From a virus: DNA of 38,557 nucleotides. The translations under genes and the position numbers were made by a program. Each line of letters starts with the position of its first letter. The stretch's first letter is position 1. The stretch is from positions 1 to 38,557 of the IMG/VR virus record IMGVR_UViG_3300043449_001802, one strand, 5' to 3'. Of the stretch, positions 14,186 through 22,836 are shown piece after piece. Under the pieces are notes generated by a model, which was not told where the DNA came from, did not search any database, and worked only from the letters and a program-made list of their open reading frames with translations.

Positions 14186-15322
14186 ATGAAAATTCACAAT
14201 GCAAAACAGAAACCCGCCCGTTTTTTCGGTCTTCATATGGCCGAGGGCGTGGCTGAGTATCGTGAAGAAGGCCAACAGCCCTATCGAATTTTTGTGGGCG
14301 AGGAAACGCTCAAGGAAATGGATCCAACCTACGAAGGCTGTCCAGTCTATGTCATGCACGTTGATGAGGTAAATCTCGACAACTTGCAAACCGAAGCCGA
14401 TGGATACGTCGTAAAAAGTTTTTTCAATAAAGCTGACGGCAAGCATTGGGCTGAGTTCATCATTGTTAGTGATAGGGCTCATGAGGCGCTTCGCGGTGGA
14501 TGGAAATTATCAAATGCTTACATTCCAAAACAGATGGGCCCTGGTGGACAGTGGCATGGTGTAGACTTTTCAAAAGAGATTACAGATGGAGTCTATGAGC
14601 ACTTGGCTATTGTTCCAAATCCTCGTTACATGGAATCCATTGTTTTGACGCCCGAAGAATTTGCAAAATACAATGCCGATAAAGAGGCAGAGCTTAAAAA
14701 GTTGTCAAACTCACAAGGAGAGAAATCAATGTTCAGTTTGTTCAAAAAGCAGAAGGTTGAAAATTCTGCTGAATTGGTTGAGATGTCCGTTGTTTTGCCG
14801 AAAAGCAAAATCGAAAGAACTGTTGCCCAGCTTATTAACGAAGCCGATGCAATGGAACACGCGAAGAAAAACGATGATATGGTCGCCCATCCTGAAAGCC
14901 ATGTTCTCGTTGGTAAAGAAAAAATGAAAATCAACGACCTCATAAAAAAGTATCAAGATATGTGCAACGAGCTTGAGGTCATGAAAAAAGAAAAAGAAGA
15001 AAAAGAAGCCGTAAAAGATGATGCCGATGCCGCTGTTAAGGAAATGAAAAAAGACGATGACGACGCAGGTGCGGCAAAACACGAGGAAGAAGTTCCCGCT
15101 GTTAAAAAAGTAAACGACGAAGTTCCCGCCGATGATAAAGAAGCCCTCAAAAAAACCCTTGAGCTTGCAGAGCATGAGGTTTTGGAGATGGAAGGCAAAA
15201 AGAAAAATAACTTCGAAAAATTGAAAAATGCCGAGCAACGAGCGCGTGATTTTGAAGTAGTCCGCGTGGAATTGTCCGAAGACAAGGTCGCTCGCGGTAA
15301 ATCACGTTACGGAAGCAATTAA
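14186..15322 (+). CDS. DUF2213-like prohead protease/scaffold fusion
   Basis: A 378-residue protein in the position of the prohead protease. The N-terminal half has the DUF2213-like look: RIFVGEETLKEMDPTYEG, PVYVMHVDEV, then GWKLSNAYIPKQ and YEHLAIVPNPRY, with a His and a Ser available for catalysis. From about residue 265 the sequence becomes almost pure Glu/Lys/Asp/Ala coiled coil, as expected for an internal scaffold removed during maturation. Which Ser/His/Asp act in cleavage cannot be settled by eye. Confidence 0.78.
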   Translation: MKIHNAKQKPARFFGLHMAEGVAEYREEGQQPYRIFVGEETLKEMDPTYEGCPVYVMHVDEVNLDNLQTEADGYVVKSFFNKADGKHWAEFIIVSDRAHEALRGGWKLSNAYIPKQMGPGGQWHGVDFSKEITDGVYEHLAIVPNPRYMESIVLTPEEFAKYNADKEAELKKLSNSQGEKSMFSLFKKQKVENSAELVEMSVVLPKSKIERTVAQLINEADAMEHAKKNDDMVAHPESHVLVGKEKMKINDLIKKYQDMCNELEVMKKEKEEKEAVKDDADAAVKEMKKDDDDAGAAKHEEEVPAVKKVNDEVPADDKEALKKTLELAEHEVLEMEGKKKNNFEKLKNAEQRARDFEVVRVELSEDKVARGKSRYGSN

Positions 15323-15351
15323 GTTTTTAAAAAAAAGAAAAGGAGAATACT

Positions 15352-16113
15352 ATGTCTTTGACCGCAGGAGCTCTCTCTCTCGTATCGAAAACTGATGTTC
15401 AAGTTGTTGCTGTTAGCGCAGCGGCGACCTCTGGAACAGCTCCCTACACTTACCAATGGTATCGCTCGACGACCTCGGGCTTTACTCCTGGAGCTGGAAA
15501 TATCATTTCCGGCGCGACTTCACTCAATCTGACCGATACTGGTCTAATTCCCAATACGACTTATTACTATAAAGTCGTGGTAACTGATGATGCGGCCGCG
15601 ACCGCTGAATCAGCTCAGTTGGCAGTTGCTACTTTAGCTCAAACTCAAAATCCTAACCAGTTTGCGGAAACCGCACTTCTTGGCATGGTTGATTTGAAGC
15701 TAAATCTCAACACTATTTCGGTAGAGGTTGACGCTTCTGAGATGGGAACTCTTTACGCTGGTTCGCCTGTGGTGATCGTTGATTCTGCTGGTGGCATTCC
15801 TAAAGTCGTAAAACCTGCGGCATCTTCGGATACCATCCTCGGATTCATTAACTATGACATCAAATCTCGCGCGTTCGTGGCTGGTGACAAGGCCGAGGTT
15901 TCCTTGAGCGGAAACGTAATTTATCTTTACGCGACTGCTGCTATTGCTCGCGGCGCGATGGTAGTTGTCGATGTCGAAAATAACGGTGTCGCTCCTATGA
16001 ACGGTTCTGGTGGCGAATCTGTTGTTGGATGGGCGGTAGATAAAGCTGCGGGCCTTGGTTCGTTGATCCGCGTCTTCTTGATGACTCCTGGATTCTTGAA
16101 AGATGGCGTTTAA
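15352..16113 (+). CDS. Capsid decoration/cement protein with N-terminal Ig/FN3-like domain
   Basis: A strong AAAGGAG precedes the start. Residues ~1-95 form an Ig/fibronectin-like domain (APYTYQWYRST, LIPNTTYYYKVVVTDD). Residues ~105-253 resemble DUF2190-type head-decoration proteins, with YAGSPVVIVD, GFINYDIKSRAF and a final small-residue core. Its position before the capsid gene supports a role on the capsid surface, with the Ig domain exposed. Confidence 0.78.
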   Translation: MSLTAGALSLVSKTDVQVVAVSAAATSGTAPYTYQWYRSTTSGFTPGAGNIISGATSLNLTDTGLIPNTTYYYKVVVTDDAAATAESAQLAVATLAQTQNPNQFAETALLGMVDLKLNLNTISVEVDASEMGTLYAGSPVVIVDSAGGIPKVVKPAASSDTILGFINYDIKSRAFVAGDKAEVSLSGNVIYLYATAAIARGAMVVVDVENNGVAPMNGSGGESVVGWAVDKAAGLGSLIRVFLMTPGFLKDGV

Positions 16114-16153
16114 TTAACCAATTTTTAAAAATAATTTTGAAAGGAAAAATCAA

Positions 16154-17218
16154 ATGTTGAGAAAAATTAAAGCTCCCGTAATCACAAACTCAAAGGGCGA
16201 GCCAATCGTCCTCAACGAGCAAGAGCAATATCACGCACAATATACTCAGCGTCTTGTAAACGAGCGTTTCGGGAACTCTCTGGGTTACGAAATTCCGATC
16301 ACTACCCTGACAACCATCATGAAAAAAATCACGGAGCAAAAATTCTTCGAAATTGCTCCTGCTGACTATATGCCCGTTCGCGTAGGCGAAGGCGCTTGGT
16401 CGGCTCAGTTGACCACTTATCGCTCGTTTGTAATGGGCGATCAGTTCGAAACTGGCGTGATTAACACTGGTGGAAATAACAGCCGCTTGGCGGTTGCAGA
16501 TGCGGGCGTTGACGCTCTTAACATCAAGGTTTTCAACTGGGCGAAAACCATTGGCTGGAGCATTTTCGACCTCGAACTTGCTGCGAAGTCGGGTAACTGG
16601 GACCTTGTTACTGCAAAAGAAAAAGCCCGTAAAAAGAACTGGGACCTCGGCATTCAGCGCGTAGCTTTCTTGGGCGCTCGTGGCGACAACTTGACTGGTG
16701 GGGCTTGCCTCGGTCTTTTGAATCAAGCTGGTGTAAATGTAAACACTACTATCATTCAAAAGCCCATTAGCGAAATGACCACTACAGAGTTGAAGGCATT
16801 CACCGCAGCGGTCATCGAAGCTTATCGCTCGAACTGTCAACGGACTGCGTTCCCGACCCATTTCATCGTTCCTGAATCCGATTACAACGGACTGGCAAGC
16901 ATGGCGTCAGCCGACTTCCCGATCAAGTCGGTTCTCGAATTGCTTGAAGGTATGTTCAAAACCATCACTCGTAATGCTGATTTCAAAATCTTGCCGCTCG
17001 CTTACGCTGACGCAGCTTACAACGCGGCTGAAATCAACAAACAGTGCTATGTTTTGTTGAAGTACGATGAAGAGTCGGTTCGAATGGATATTCCGGTTGA
17101 TTACACCAACACTCTTGCAAACTCGATCGATAACTTCTCGTTCCAAAACGTGGGTTACGGTCAGTTCACAGGCGTTTTGGCATATCGCCCGCTCGAAATG
17201 CTTTACTTCCAATACTAA
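16154..17218 (+). CDS. Major capsid protein (DUF2184-type)
   Basis: A 354-residue protein between the decoration and neck genes. Features seen in this group: an N-terminal arm, ALNIKVFNWAKTIGWSIFDL, WDLGIQRVAFLGARGD, GLLNQAGVNVNTT, and a C-terminal FSFQNVGYGQFTGVLAYRP. It should form the HK97-fold shell. A near-perfect terminator 14 bases downstream would limit read-through and raise the ratio of capsid to neck proteins. Confidence 0.9.
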   Translation: MLRKIKAPVITNSKGEPIVLNEQEQYHAQYTQRLVNERFGNSLGYEIPITTLTTIMKKITEQKFFEIAPADYMPVRVGEGAWSAQLTTYRSFVMGDQFETGVINTGGNNSRLAVADAGVDALNIKVFNWAKTIGWSIFDLELAAKSGNWDLVTAKEKARKKNWDLGIQRVAFLGARGDNLTGGACLGLLNQAGVNVNTTIIQKPISEMTTTELKAFTAAVIEAYRSNCQRTAFPTHFIVPESDYNGLASMASADFPIKSVLELLEGMFKTITRNADFKILPLAYADAAYNAAEINKQCYVLLKYDEESVRMDIPVDYTNTLANSIDNFSFQNVGYGQFTGVLAYRPLEMLYFQY

Positions 17219-17231
17219 GATTGTCTCGTTG

Positions 17232-17262
17232 GCGGTTCGGCTTCGGCCGAGCCGCTTTTTTT
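17232..17262 (+). terminator. Rho-independent terminator after the capsid gene
   Basis: GCGGTTCGGC (17232-17241), the tetraloop TTCG, and GCCGAGCCGC (17246-17255) form a 10-bp stem with one G-U pair, followed by seven T. This is a textbook terminator. As the late genes continue on the same strand, it probably acts partially. Confidence 0.93.
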
Positions 17263-17272
17263 GAGGTGACTT

Positions 17273-17704
17273 GTGGCTTATACTCAGCCTACCGTTAGCG
17301 ATTTTAAATTATTTTTTACTCGCGATTTTCCCTACGGTGTCACCAATCAAACCGTAATGGATTCCGATATTTTTCGGGCCATTACTCAAACCTCAATGGA
17401 TTTCCCAGTCACTTTATTTCCCGATCAAGGCTCGTATAACGTCGGATTTTTGCTATTGTCTGCACACAATCTTGTAATGAACCTAAGGGCATCATCCCAG
17501 GGAATTAACGGACAGTTTGCATGGCTTCAAGGCTCGCGTTCGGTAGGCTCTGTCAGCGAAAGCATTTCCATCCCGCAGCGAATCCTAGATAATCCGATGT
17601 TTAGCTACCTGTCGAAAACGAACTACGGAACTCAATACCTCATGATGATTTTGCCTCTCATAAGCGGCCAAGTTTTCACAGTCGAGGGAGCAACGCTGCC
17701 GTGA
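17273..17704 (+). CDS. Head-tail connector (DUF4054-like)
   Basis: A 143-residue protein starting GTG after GAGGTG, directly past the capsid terminator. It begins PTVSDFKLFFTRDFPYG and has helical sequence with VGFLLLSAHNLVMNL and a final NYGTQYLMMILP, as in DUF4054 proteins that form the adaptor ring below the portal. Confidence 0.78.
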   Translation: MAYTQPTVSDFKLFFTRDFPYGVTNQTVMDSDIFRAITQTSMDFPVTLFPDQGSYNVGFLLLSAHNLVMNLRASSQGINGQFAWLQGSRSVGSVSESISIPQRILDNPMFSYLSKTNYGTQYLMMILPLISGQVFTVEGATLP

Positions 17705-18150
17705 GCGAACTCAACATGAAAGAACTCGAAAAGCTGATGAAAACGCTGAAAGAAGATCAGCTTCGAGTTTGCGTTGGGATTTTGGGTTCAAAATCAGTCC
17801 GATCTGATGGCGCAAAAACTAATGCGGAAATCGGTGCCGTTCATGAGTTCGGTGGCAAAAAAATGCCGATGCGTTCTTTTTTGCGAATGCCAATTACTTT
17901 AAATTTGATGAAAGACCTAGAGGGATCCGAAAACTTTAACCCTAGCGTTTTAAAAAAAGTTATGGCCGAAGGTTCAACAAAAGCATGGCTTGAAGTTATC
18001 GGTGCCGCGGCCGTTGGAGTAATCCTAGACGCATTCGACACTGGCGGATTCGGAAAGTGGAAAAAATCAAACATGACTCGTAAAAAAAACCATCAGACGC
18101 TCGTTGAAACCCAACAGCTTCGCGATGCTATTTGGTACGAGGTCCGCTGA
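17701..18150 (+). CDS. Neck/virion morphogenesis protein (HK97 gp10-like)
   Basis: The GTG overlaps the previous stop. The 149-residue product has RVCVGILGSK, NAEIGAVHEFGG and MRSFLRMP, then ends QTLVETQQLRDAIWYEVR. This combination is seen in gp10/virion-morphogenesis neck proteins that help join head and tail. Confidence 0.75.
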   Translation: MSELNMKELEKLMKTLKEDQLRVCVGILGSKSVRSDGAKTNAEIGAVHEFGGKKMPMRSFLRMPITLNLMKDLEGSENFNPSVLKKVMAEGSTKAWLEVIGAAAVGVILDAFDTGGFGKWKKSNMTRKKNHQTLVETQQLRDAIWYEVR

Positions 18151-18527
18151 TGATTATTAACGGAAAAGACTTACCTCTTAATCAAAACTCCGGTACTGTG
18201 CCCGACGTTTCGGGAGCTCTCAAAAACTGGTTTCAACCGATTAGCATGACTTCTATCACCAAAACTGTGGTGAACTTTAAGGTTATTGAATCGGGAACTC
18301 CCATCGAGACGCTCGGCGTGTGGCAGCCATTCTCAGGCAAACAGCTCGCAATGAAGCCGGAGGGGCAGCGTAAATGGGGCTGGTGGACGCTGCACGCCGA
18401 GCCTGGTCTTGTCCTAGAGCCCGATCAAATTGTGACCTACTTGGGCATCAATTATCGCGTGATGAGACAACAAGACTATCGCTTGTATGGCTATGTTGAA
18501 TATGAGCTGGTTGAGGATTACGAATGA
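18150..18527 (+). CDS. Hypothetical neck/tail-completion protein, 125 aa
   Basis: ATG 18150 overlaps the last base of the preceding gene and has GAGG upstream; an in-frame upstream start at 18132 is less likely. The product is beta-rich with WQPFSGKQLAMKPEGQR and WGWWTLHAEPGL. Its place between gp10-like and terminator-like genes suggests a head-tail joining role in this myophage gene order. Confidence 0.65.
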   Translation: MIINGKDLPLNQNSGTVPDVSGALKNWFQPISMTSITKTVVNFKVIESGTPIETLGVWQPFSGKQLAMKPEGQRKWGWWTLHAEPGLVLEPDQIVTYLGINYRVMRQQDYRLYGYVEYELVEDYE

Positions 18528-19243
18528 GCCTCGTAATTGCAGCCAACACGTTAGCCTTGCGACCTAATCGCCAGACATCAGTCGGGGCCTCTGGAGGCGT
18601 CGAGCCCTACGTTTTTTCGGTGATGTCTGGGCCTGGTGCTATCAACCCATCCACGGGTCTTTTCACGGCCGGTCAAACAACCGGATCAGTTATTGTCCAA
18701 GTTGAGGATGCGGCTTCGGATATAGCTACTCTTACGATTGCAGTTCTTTCGCCTTTGGATTGCCTCTGCGATATTATAAAAAAGGAAATGCAGCTCGCCG
18801 ACGATCAAGTTTTCCTTTGGGATCAAAAATTCAATCTTCCCAAGGATTATCGTCCTTATGTTTCCGTAGCGCAGGTTTCCAGTAAAGTTTTCGGAAATAC
18901 TAACGAAGCGATCGTAAGCGGCGGCAATTTGATTGAACATCAATTCGCAAATGTAATGGCTCAGGTTGATATTAGTATCATGAGCCGAGGGTCCGATGCT
19001 CTCGACCGAAAAGAAGAGGTCGTTTTAGCTTTACGATCAATCTACGCTCAACAGCAAATGGAAACAAACGGCTTCAATGTTGGGATTTTGCCGACAGGTT
19101 TTGTAAACTTATCCGAAATAGATGGAGCTGCAATCCCGTATCGTTTTACCATTACTGTTAATATGCAATACGCCTTTTTGAAATTTAAAAACGCCGCTTA
19201 TTTCGATCAATTTGACGTAAGCGTTGAACAAGTTGAACCGTGA
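18524..19243 (+). CDS. Tail terminator-like protein with N-terminal Ig-like domain
   Basis: The first ~75 residues form a bacterial Ig-like domain (ASGGVEPYVFSVMSGPG, STGLFTAGQTTGS). The rest (LDCLCDIIKKEMQLADDQVF onward) occupies the slot of the tail-terminator/sheath-completion protein before the sheath gene. The Ig domain resembles the C-terminal domain of the baseplate J-like protein, so the same module was attached to two tail proteins. Confidence 0.65.
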   Translation: MSLVIAANTLALRPNRQTSVGASGGVEPYVFSVMSGPGAINPSTGLFTAGQTTGSVIVQVEDAASDIATLTIAVLSPLDCLCDIIKKEMQLADDQVFLWDQKFNLPKDYRPYVSVAQVSSKVFGNTNEAIVSGGNLIEHQFANVMAQVDISIMSRGSDALDRKEEVVLALRSIYAQQQMETNGFNVGILPTGFVNLSEIDGAAIPYRFTITVNMQYAFLKFKNAAYFDQFDVSVEQVEP

Positions 19244-19260
19244 TTTAGGAGGTTTTTATT

Positions 19261-20691
19261 ATGGCAAATCAACTCTCACTTGCAAACGTGGTAAATATCT
19301 CAGTCGCGGCCGCTCAAGCTGGCGTGGGATCATACAACACGAGCAATCTGGCCCTTTTTACAAGCGAGCTTTTCAATCCAGCTACTTTTGGCAGTGATGG
19401 CTATAAAATCTATCTCAGCCCTTCAGAAGTGGCCGATGATTTTGGTTCCACTTCTGACACCTACAAAATGGCAAACTCGGTATTTTCTCAGCAACCGAAC
19501 ATTTTGGCTGGTAACGGCTACCTGGTAATCATCCCGATGCTGTGGTCGATGCAAAAAATTACCTTTGACGGCGTTGCAGCCTCGGGATCGTTTGATCTGA
19601 CTCTTCCAGAGGGAACGATCACCGTTAACTGGAACGATTCCGCAGCTACAATCCAAACCGCATTGCAGTCGCTTACAGGCCTTAGCAATTTGATCGTGTC
19701 GGGCTCGATTGCTGGTCAGGAATTGACTATTACTTTTGTCGGCTATTATGGGCCGACTACTCTCATCAGCTTGTCCAACGATACTCTCCAGGATTCAATG
19801 AGCGCTCCGGTTATTCCGACGGCTTCAATGTTTTTGGTCGGCGAAACCGTTGAGGATGCAGTTTTGAGAACTGAGGACTTGGTTCAATACTTCGGAGTTA
19901 TGTCTAATCAAGTTTTGAGCCAGAGCGATGAAATTGGGCTCGCTGGTGCGGTTCAACCGTTGAATAAAATTGCCTTTGTTGTTTCGCGCACTGAGGCCGA
20001 TATCGAGGTGGGTGGAAAAATCGACTTGCTGCGATCTGGCGGCTACACTCATACACGAGGGCTCTTTTACGGAGCAGACAATGACACTGACGCTTTCGTA
20101 ATGATGGCGTCTTATGCTGGCCGAGCTCTTTCGGTTAACTTCGCGGGCTCGAACACCACGACCACCATGCACTTGAAAGATTTGACGGGCGTTCAGCCCG
20201 ATCCGATGCTGACTCAAACGATGCTGGTAAAAGCTCAAAACGCAGGCGCCGACGTTTATGTTTCCCTTCAGGGCGTAGCAAAAGTTTTCTGCTCGGGCGA
20301 AAACAGCTTTTTCGATCAAGTTTACAACCTTCAATGGCTTATCGGCGCTCTACAGGTCGCGGGCTTTAACTACTTGGCACAGTCATCGACAAAGGTTCCT
20401 CAAACCGAAAGCGGCATGGATGGCTTGAAAAAGGCTTATCGCGACGTTTGCGAGCAAGCTATCACGAACCAATACATCGCGGGCGGGGCATGGAACAGCT
20501 CGACGACTTTTGGTAATCAGGCTGACTTCTTGGCAAATATCACGCAGCGAGGTTACTACATTTACTCCTCGCCTGTGGCTAAACAACTTCAAGCAGACCG
20601 CGAGGCCCGCATTGCTCCTTTGGTTCAAATTGCAATCAAGGAAGCTGGTGCAATCCATAGCTCGAACGTGGTCGTTTACGTTAACGCTTAA
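19261..20691 (+). CDS. Contractile tail sheath protein (DUF3383-type)
   Basis: A 476-residue protein after a TTAGGAGG site. It starts NQLSLANVVNISVAAAQAGV and has the order seen in DUF3383 sheath proteins: KIYLSPSEVADDFGSTS, an inserted beta domain (~100-180), a central fold with GRALSVNFAGSN, and a C-terminal domain with YIAGGAWNSS. It drives contraction and shows that this is a myophage. Confidence 0.9.
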   Translation: MANQLSLANVVNISVAAAQAGVGSYNTSNLALFTSELFNPATFGSDGYKIYLSPSEVADDFGSTSDTYKMANSVFSQQPNILAGNGYLVIIPMLWSMQKITFDGVAASGSFDLTLPEGTITVNWNDSAATIQTALQSLTGLSNLIVSGSIAGQELTITFVGYYGPTTLISLSNDTLQDSMSAPVIPTASMFLVGETVEDAVLRTEDLVQYFGVMSNQVLSQSDEIGLAGAVQPLNKIAFVVSRTEADIEVGGKIDLLRSGGYTHTRGLFYGADNDTDAFVMMASYAGRALSVNFAGSNTTTTMHLKDLTGVQPDPMLTQTMLVKAQNAGADVYVSLQGVAKVFCSGENSFFDQVYNLQWLIGALQVAGFNYLAQSSTKVPQTESGMDGLKKAYRDVCEQAITNQYIAGGAWNSSTTFGNQADFLANITQRGYYIYSSPVAKQLQADREARIAPLVQIAIKEAGAIHSSNVVVYVNA

Positions 20692-20708
20692 AGTTTTTGG
20701 AGGTTTAA

Positions 20709-21164
20709 ATGTCTACAATAGCAATGTCTGGAGCGGATTCGCTCATCATCAATAACCGGATTCTGGCCGATTTCGCCGATGGAAATTATGGCGAATTGAC
20801 CTTCCCAAACGAAATTGCCAGCGTGAAAACTGGTAAAAATGGAAACTCAATCTACGCGCTAAACGAGACTGGCCGTCAGAGCGAGTTAAAAATCCGCCTT
20901 ATCCGCGGGTCCTCGGACGATAAGTTCATGAACGGACTCATTGCAAACCAGCAAGCAAATTTTGCCGGATTTGTCTTGATGATCGGTCAACTTATTAAGA
21001 AAATCGGTGATGGCCTCGGTAACGTAGGAAACGACACCTACTTGATGAGCGGTGGAATTTTCACCAAACAAGTAGAGGCAAAAGCCAATGCCGAGGGCGA
21101 TAGTGAGCAGAGCGTGTCGATCTACACTATCAAATTCAGCAACAACCCGAGAGTGATTACATGA
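20709..21164 (+). CDS. Tail tube protein (DUF3277-type)
   Basis: A 151-residue protein directly after the sheath. It has SGADSLIINNRILADFADG, KTGKNGNSIYALNETGRQ and KIRLIRGSSDD, as in DUF3277 tube proteins. Hexameric rings of it form the inner tube surrounded by the sheath. Confidence 0.9.
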   Translation: MSTIAMSGADSLIINNRILADFADGNYGELTFPNEIASVKTGKNGNSIYALNETGRQSELKIRLIRGSSDDKFMNGLIANQQANFAGFVLMIGQLIKKIGDGLGNVGNDTYLMSGGIFTKQVEAKANAEGDSEQSVSIYTIKFSNNPRVIT

Positions 21165-21574
21165 TTCGAACCGTGAAGCTGCCGAGCGGAGCTGAATTAA
21201 CAGTTCAGCCCGCTCCTTTTGCAGACTCTAAGGCGCTTTATCAAGCCGCCCTAGATGAACTGAAGGCGATGAAACTCGATCCAAGCGATGAGGTCGGAGT
21301 TAATCTTTACAAGGATCTTTTTTGCATTGGTTTCTCGTCAAAAAAAATTGAACTGGCGTTAAACGAATGTTTGAAAAGATGCCTCTACAACGGCAGCAAA
21401 ATCACGGCTGAAACCTGGGAGCCCGTAGAGGCTCGCCAGGACTATTGGCAAACCTGCATCGAGGTAGCAAAGGAAAACATCGACCCTTTCGCGAAAAGCC
21501 TCTTGTCAGAGTACGGACACGTTTTGGCGATGCTCCAAACCGACCTGACATCGAGGCAAACGACGACGATTTGA
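21161..21574 (+). CDS. Tail assembly chaperone, first ORF
   Basis: The ATG overlaps the tube stop (ATGA). The 137-residue product lies between tube and tape-measure genes, the usual place of tail chaperones that guide tape-measure assembly. It begins IRTVKLPSGAELTVQPAPF. Its stop overlaps a TTG start of the next small ORF. In many phages the second part is made by ribosomal frameshifting; a -1 shift would also join the two frames here, but I found no standard slippery heptamer in the overlap. Confidence 0.75.
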   Translation: MIRTVKLPSGAELTVQPAPFADSKALYQAALDELKAMKLDPSDEVGVNLYKDLFCIGFSSKKIELALNECLKRCLYNGSKITAETWEPVEARQDYWQTCIEVAKENIDPFAKSLLSEYGHVLAMLQTDLTSRQTTTI

Positions 21575-21717
21575 TAATTCATTTACGACTTGTCAAAATG
21601 GGTTACGGATCGTTGAACGAGGTAAAAGAGTTTGATGCCAGAACGGTCCTTCAAATTTTTTTCTTCGAACAGTTTTGCAGCGATTACGAAGCCGCTTTTT
21701 TGGAGTTGAATAAATGA
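21571..21717 (+). CDS. Tail assembly chaperone, second ORF (coupled or frameshifted), 48 aa
   Basis: TTG 21571 overlaps the previous TGA (TTGA), the same coupling used at 5821 and 9816; its stop overlaps the tape-measure ATG. The product has VKMGYGSLNEVKEFDARTVL and FFFEQFCSDYEAAF, resembling the T part of G/GT chaperones. The frame is also open upstream for 126 bases, so a fusion by -1 frameshift is possible. Confidence 0.65.
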   Translation: MIIHLRLVKMGYGSLNEVKEFDARTVLQIFFFEQFCSDYEAAFLELNK

Positions 21718-22835
21718 AAATTGCAGAATTATTTGTCGAACTAGGCTTGCGCGGCGATAACAAGGCTCATAAGCAACTGGGCGGAGTTCAATCGGCTCTA
21801 AAGGGAATCGCCTCAACAAGTCTTCAAACAAAAGCTGCAATTCTCGCGGCCACATATTTTTTGGATAAAATGATTATGACGGCTGGCCGGACAGGGACCA
21901 GCCTTTTAAATTTTTCCAGCGTTACGGGTCTTTCAACAAAAGACCTTCAGCAATGGCAATATGCCGCACGACAGGCTGGCGTTGATGGCGAGGAGCTTGC
22001 GGGCTCAGTCAAGTCAGTTCAGTCGGCAATGACTTCAATGCTTTTGGGCAAAGGCGCTCCCGAAGGCATGGCGATGCTGGCGAATAAAGTCGGGTTCGAT
22101 CCATCGCGCGCTCGTGACACCTTCTATGTCATGGAAAAGCTGCAAGAGTTTGCAAAAAAGGTTCCTCGTGATGTGGGAACGGCAATGCTCGCCTCGTTTG
22201 GTTTAACGGAGGGCGTGATCGCGGCAATGTATCGCAACACCTTCCGGCCTGAATTGATGGCAAAAGCGCCAAGATATTCTGAAGGTGAAATTGCTACCTT
22301 GAATAAGGTAGACGTAGCCTGGGCAAATATCTTCACAAAAATTAAAATGGCAACGGGACATCTGGTCGCAAGGCATGGACTAATCCTTGTAAAAGATATT
22401 AGTCACTTGGTTGATACCGTCGCAAAACTTGCGAACTCATTTGTCGTTTTAGCCGAAAAAATTAAGCTCGTCGAAATCGTGGGCAAGGTTTTTGAAGGCT
22501 GGAGTATGATTTTTGATCTCATTACAAAATCCATCGGGGCCATGATGGAGTTTTTTGGGCTTGCTGGCAAAAATCTGCCTAAAGATCCAGTCTCTATGTT
22601 TAGCGATTGGTTAGGGAAAAAGGCTGAATCGGCAGGAGAGGCTTACGGGAAGGCATACTATGAAATTGAGGCCTATAGATCACTTGTAAAACCATCGGCC
22701 AAGTCTGGCGTTGTAAACACTAACAACATCACAGTCCATAATCACGGAGTTAAAGACGCGCAGGACAGCGCGAAGCATTTCGGACGAGAATTAAATCGAG
22801 CCTATCGTCAAATGAATCAAGCTCAAGGCGGTTAA
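21714..22835 (+). CDS. Short tail tape measure protein
   Basis: Of 373 residues, following the chaperone genes. It begins KIAELFVELGLRGDNKAHKQ, has SLLNFSSVTGLSTKDLQQW and central hydrophobic helices, and ends with a Gln/His-rich tail. The tape measure sets tail length at roughly 1.5 A per residue, so this one predicts a short tail of about 50-60 nm. Confidence 0.85.
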   Translation: MKIAELFVELGLRGDNKAHKQLGGVQSALKGIASTSLQTKAAILAATYFLDKMIMTAGRTGTSLLNFSSVTGLSTKDLQQWQYAARQAGVDGEELAGSVKSVQSAMTSMLLGKGAPEGMAMLANKVGFDPSRARDTFYVMEKLQEFAKKVPRDVGTAMLASFGLTEGVIAAMYRNTFRPELMAKAPRYSEGEIATLNKVDVAWANIFTKIKMATGHLVARHGLILVKDISHLVDTVAKLANSFVVLAEKIKLVEIVGKVFEGWSMIFDLITKSIGAMMEFFGLAGKNLPKDPVSMFSDWLGKKAESAGEAYGKAYYEIEAYRSLVKPSAKSGVVNTNNITVHNHGVKDAQDSAKHFGRELNRAYRQMNQAQGG

Positions 22836-22836
22836 A

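Noticed and set aside
15001-15200. Tandem repeat in the scaffold-like region
   Set aside because: The GAAGAAAAAG-like pattern reflects low-complexity Glu/Lys coding and not a discrete repeat unit.
14726-15238. 170-aa minus-strand ORF, very Phe-rich
   Set aside because: It is the antisense of the Glu/Lys-rich scaffold region, where GAA/AAA codons read as TTC/TTT; low complexity and no start signal.
16190-16861. 223-aa minus-strand ORF opposite the capsid gene
   Set aside because: The + strand frame is a clear DUF2184-type capsid protein; the antisense frame has no recognisable motif and arises from the codon bias of the capsid gene.
21464-21478. AAAGGAAAAC run as a -1 slippery site in the tail chaperone
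   Set aside because: In the zero frame it reads GCA AAG GAA AAC, which does not allow good re-pairing of both tRNAs after a -1 shift; kept only as a weak possibility.
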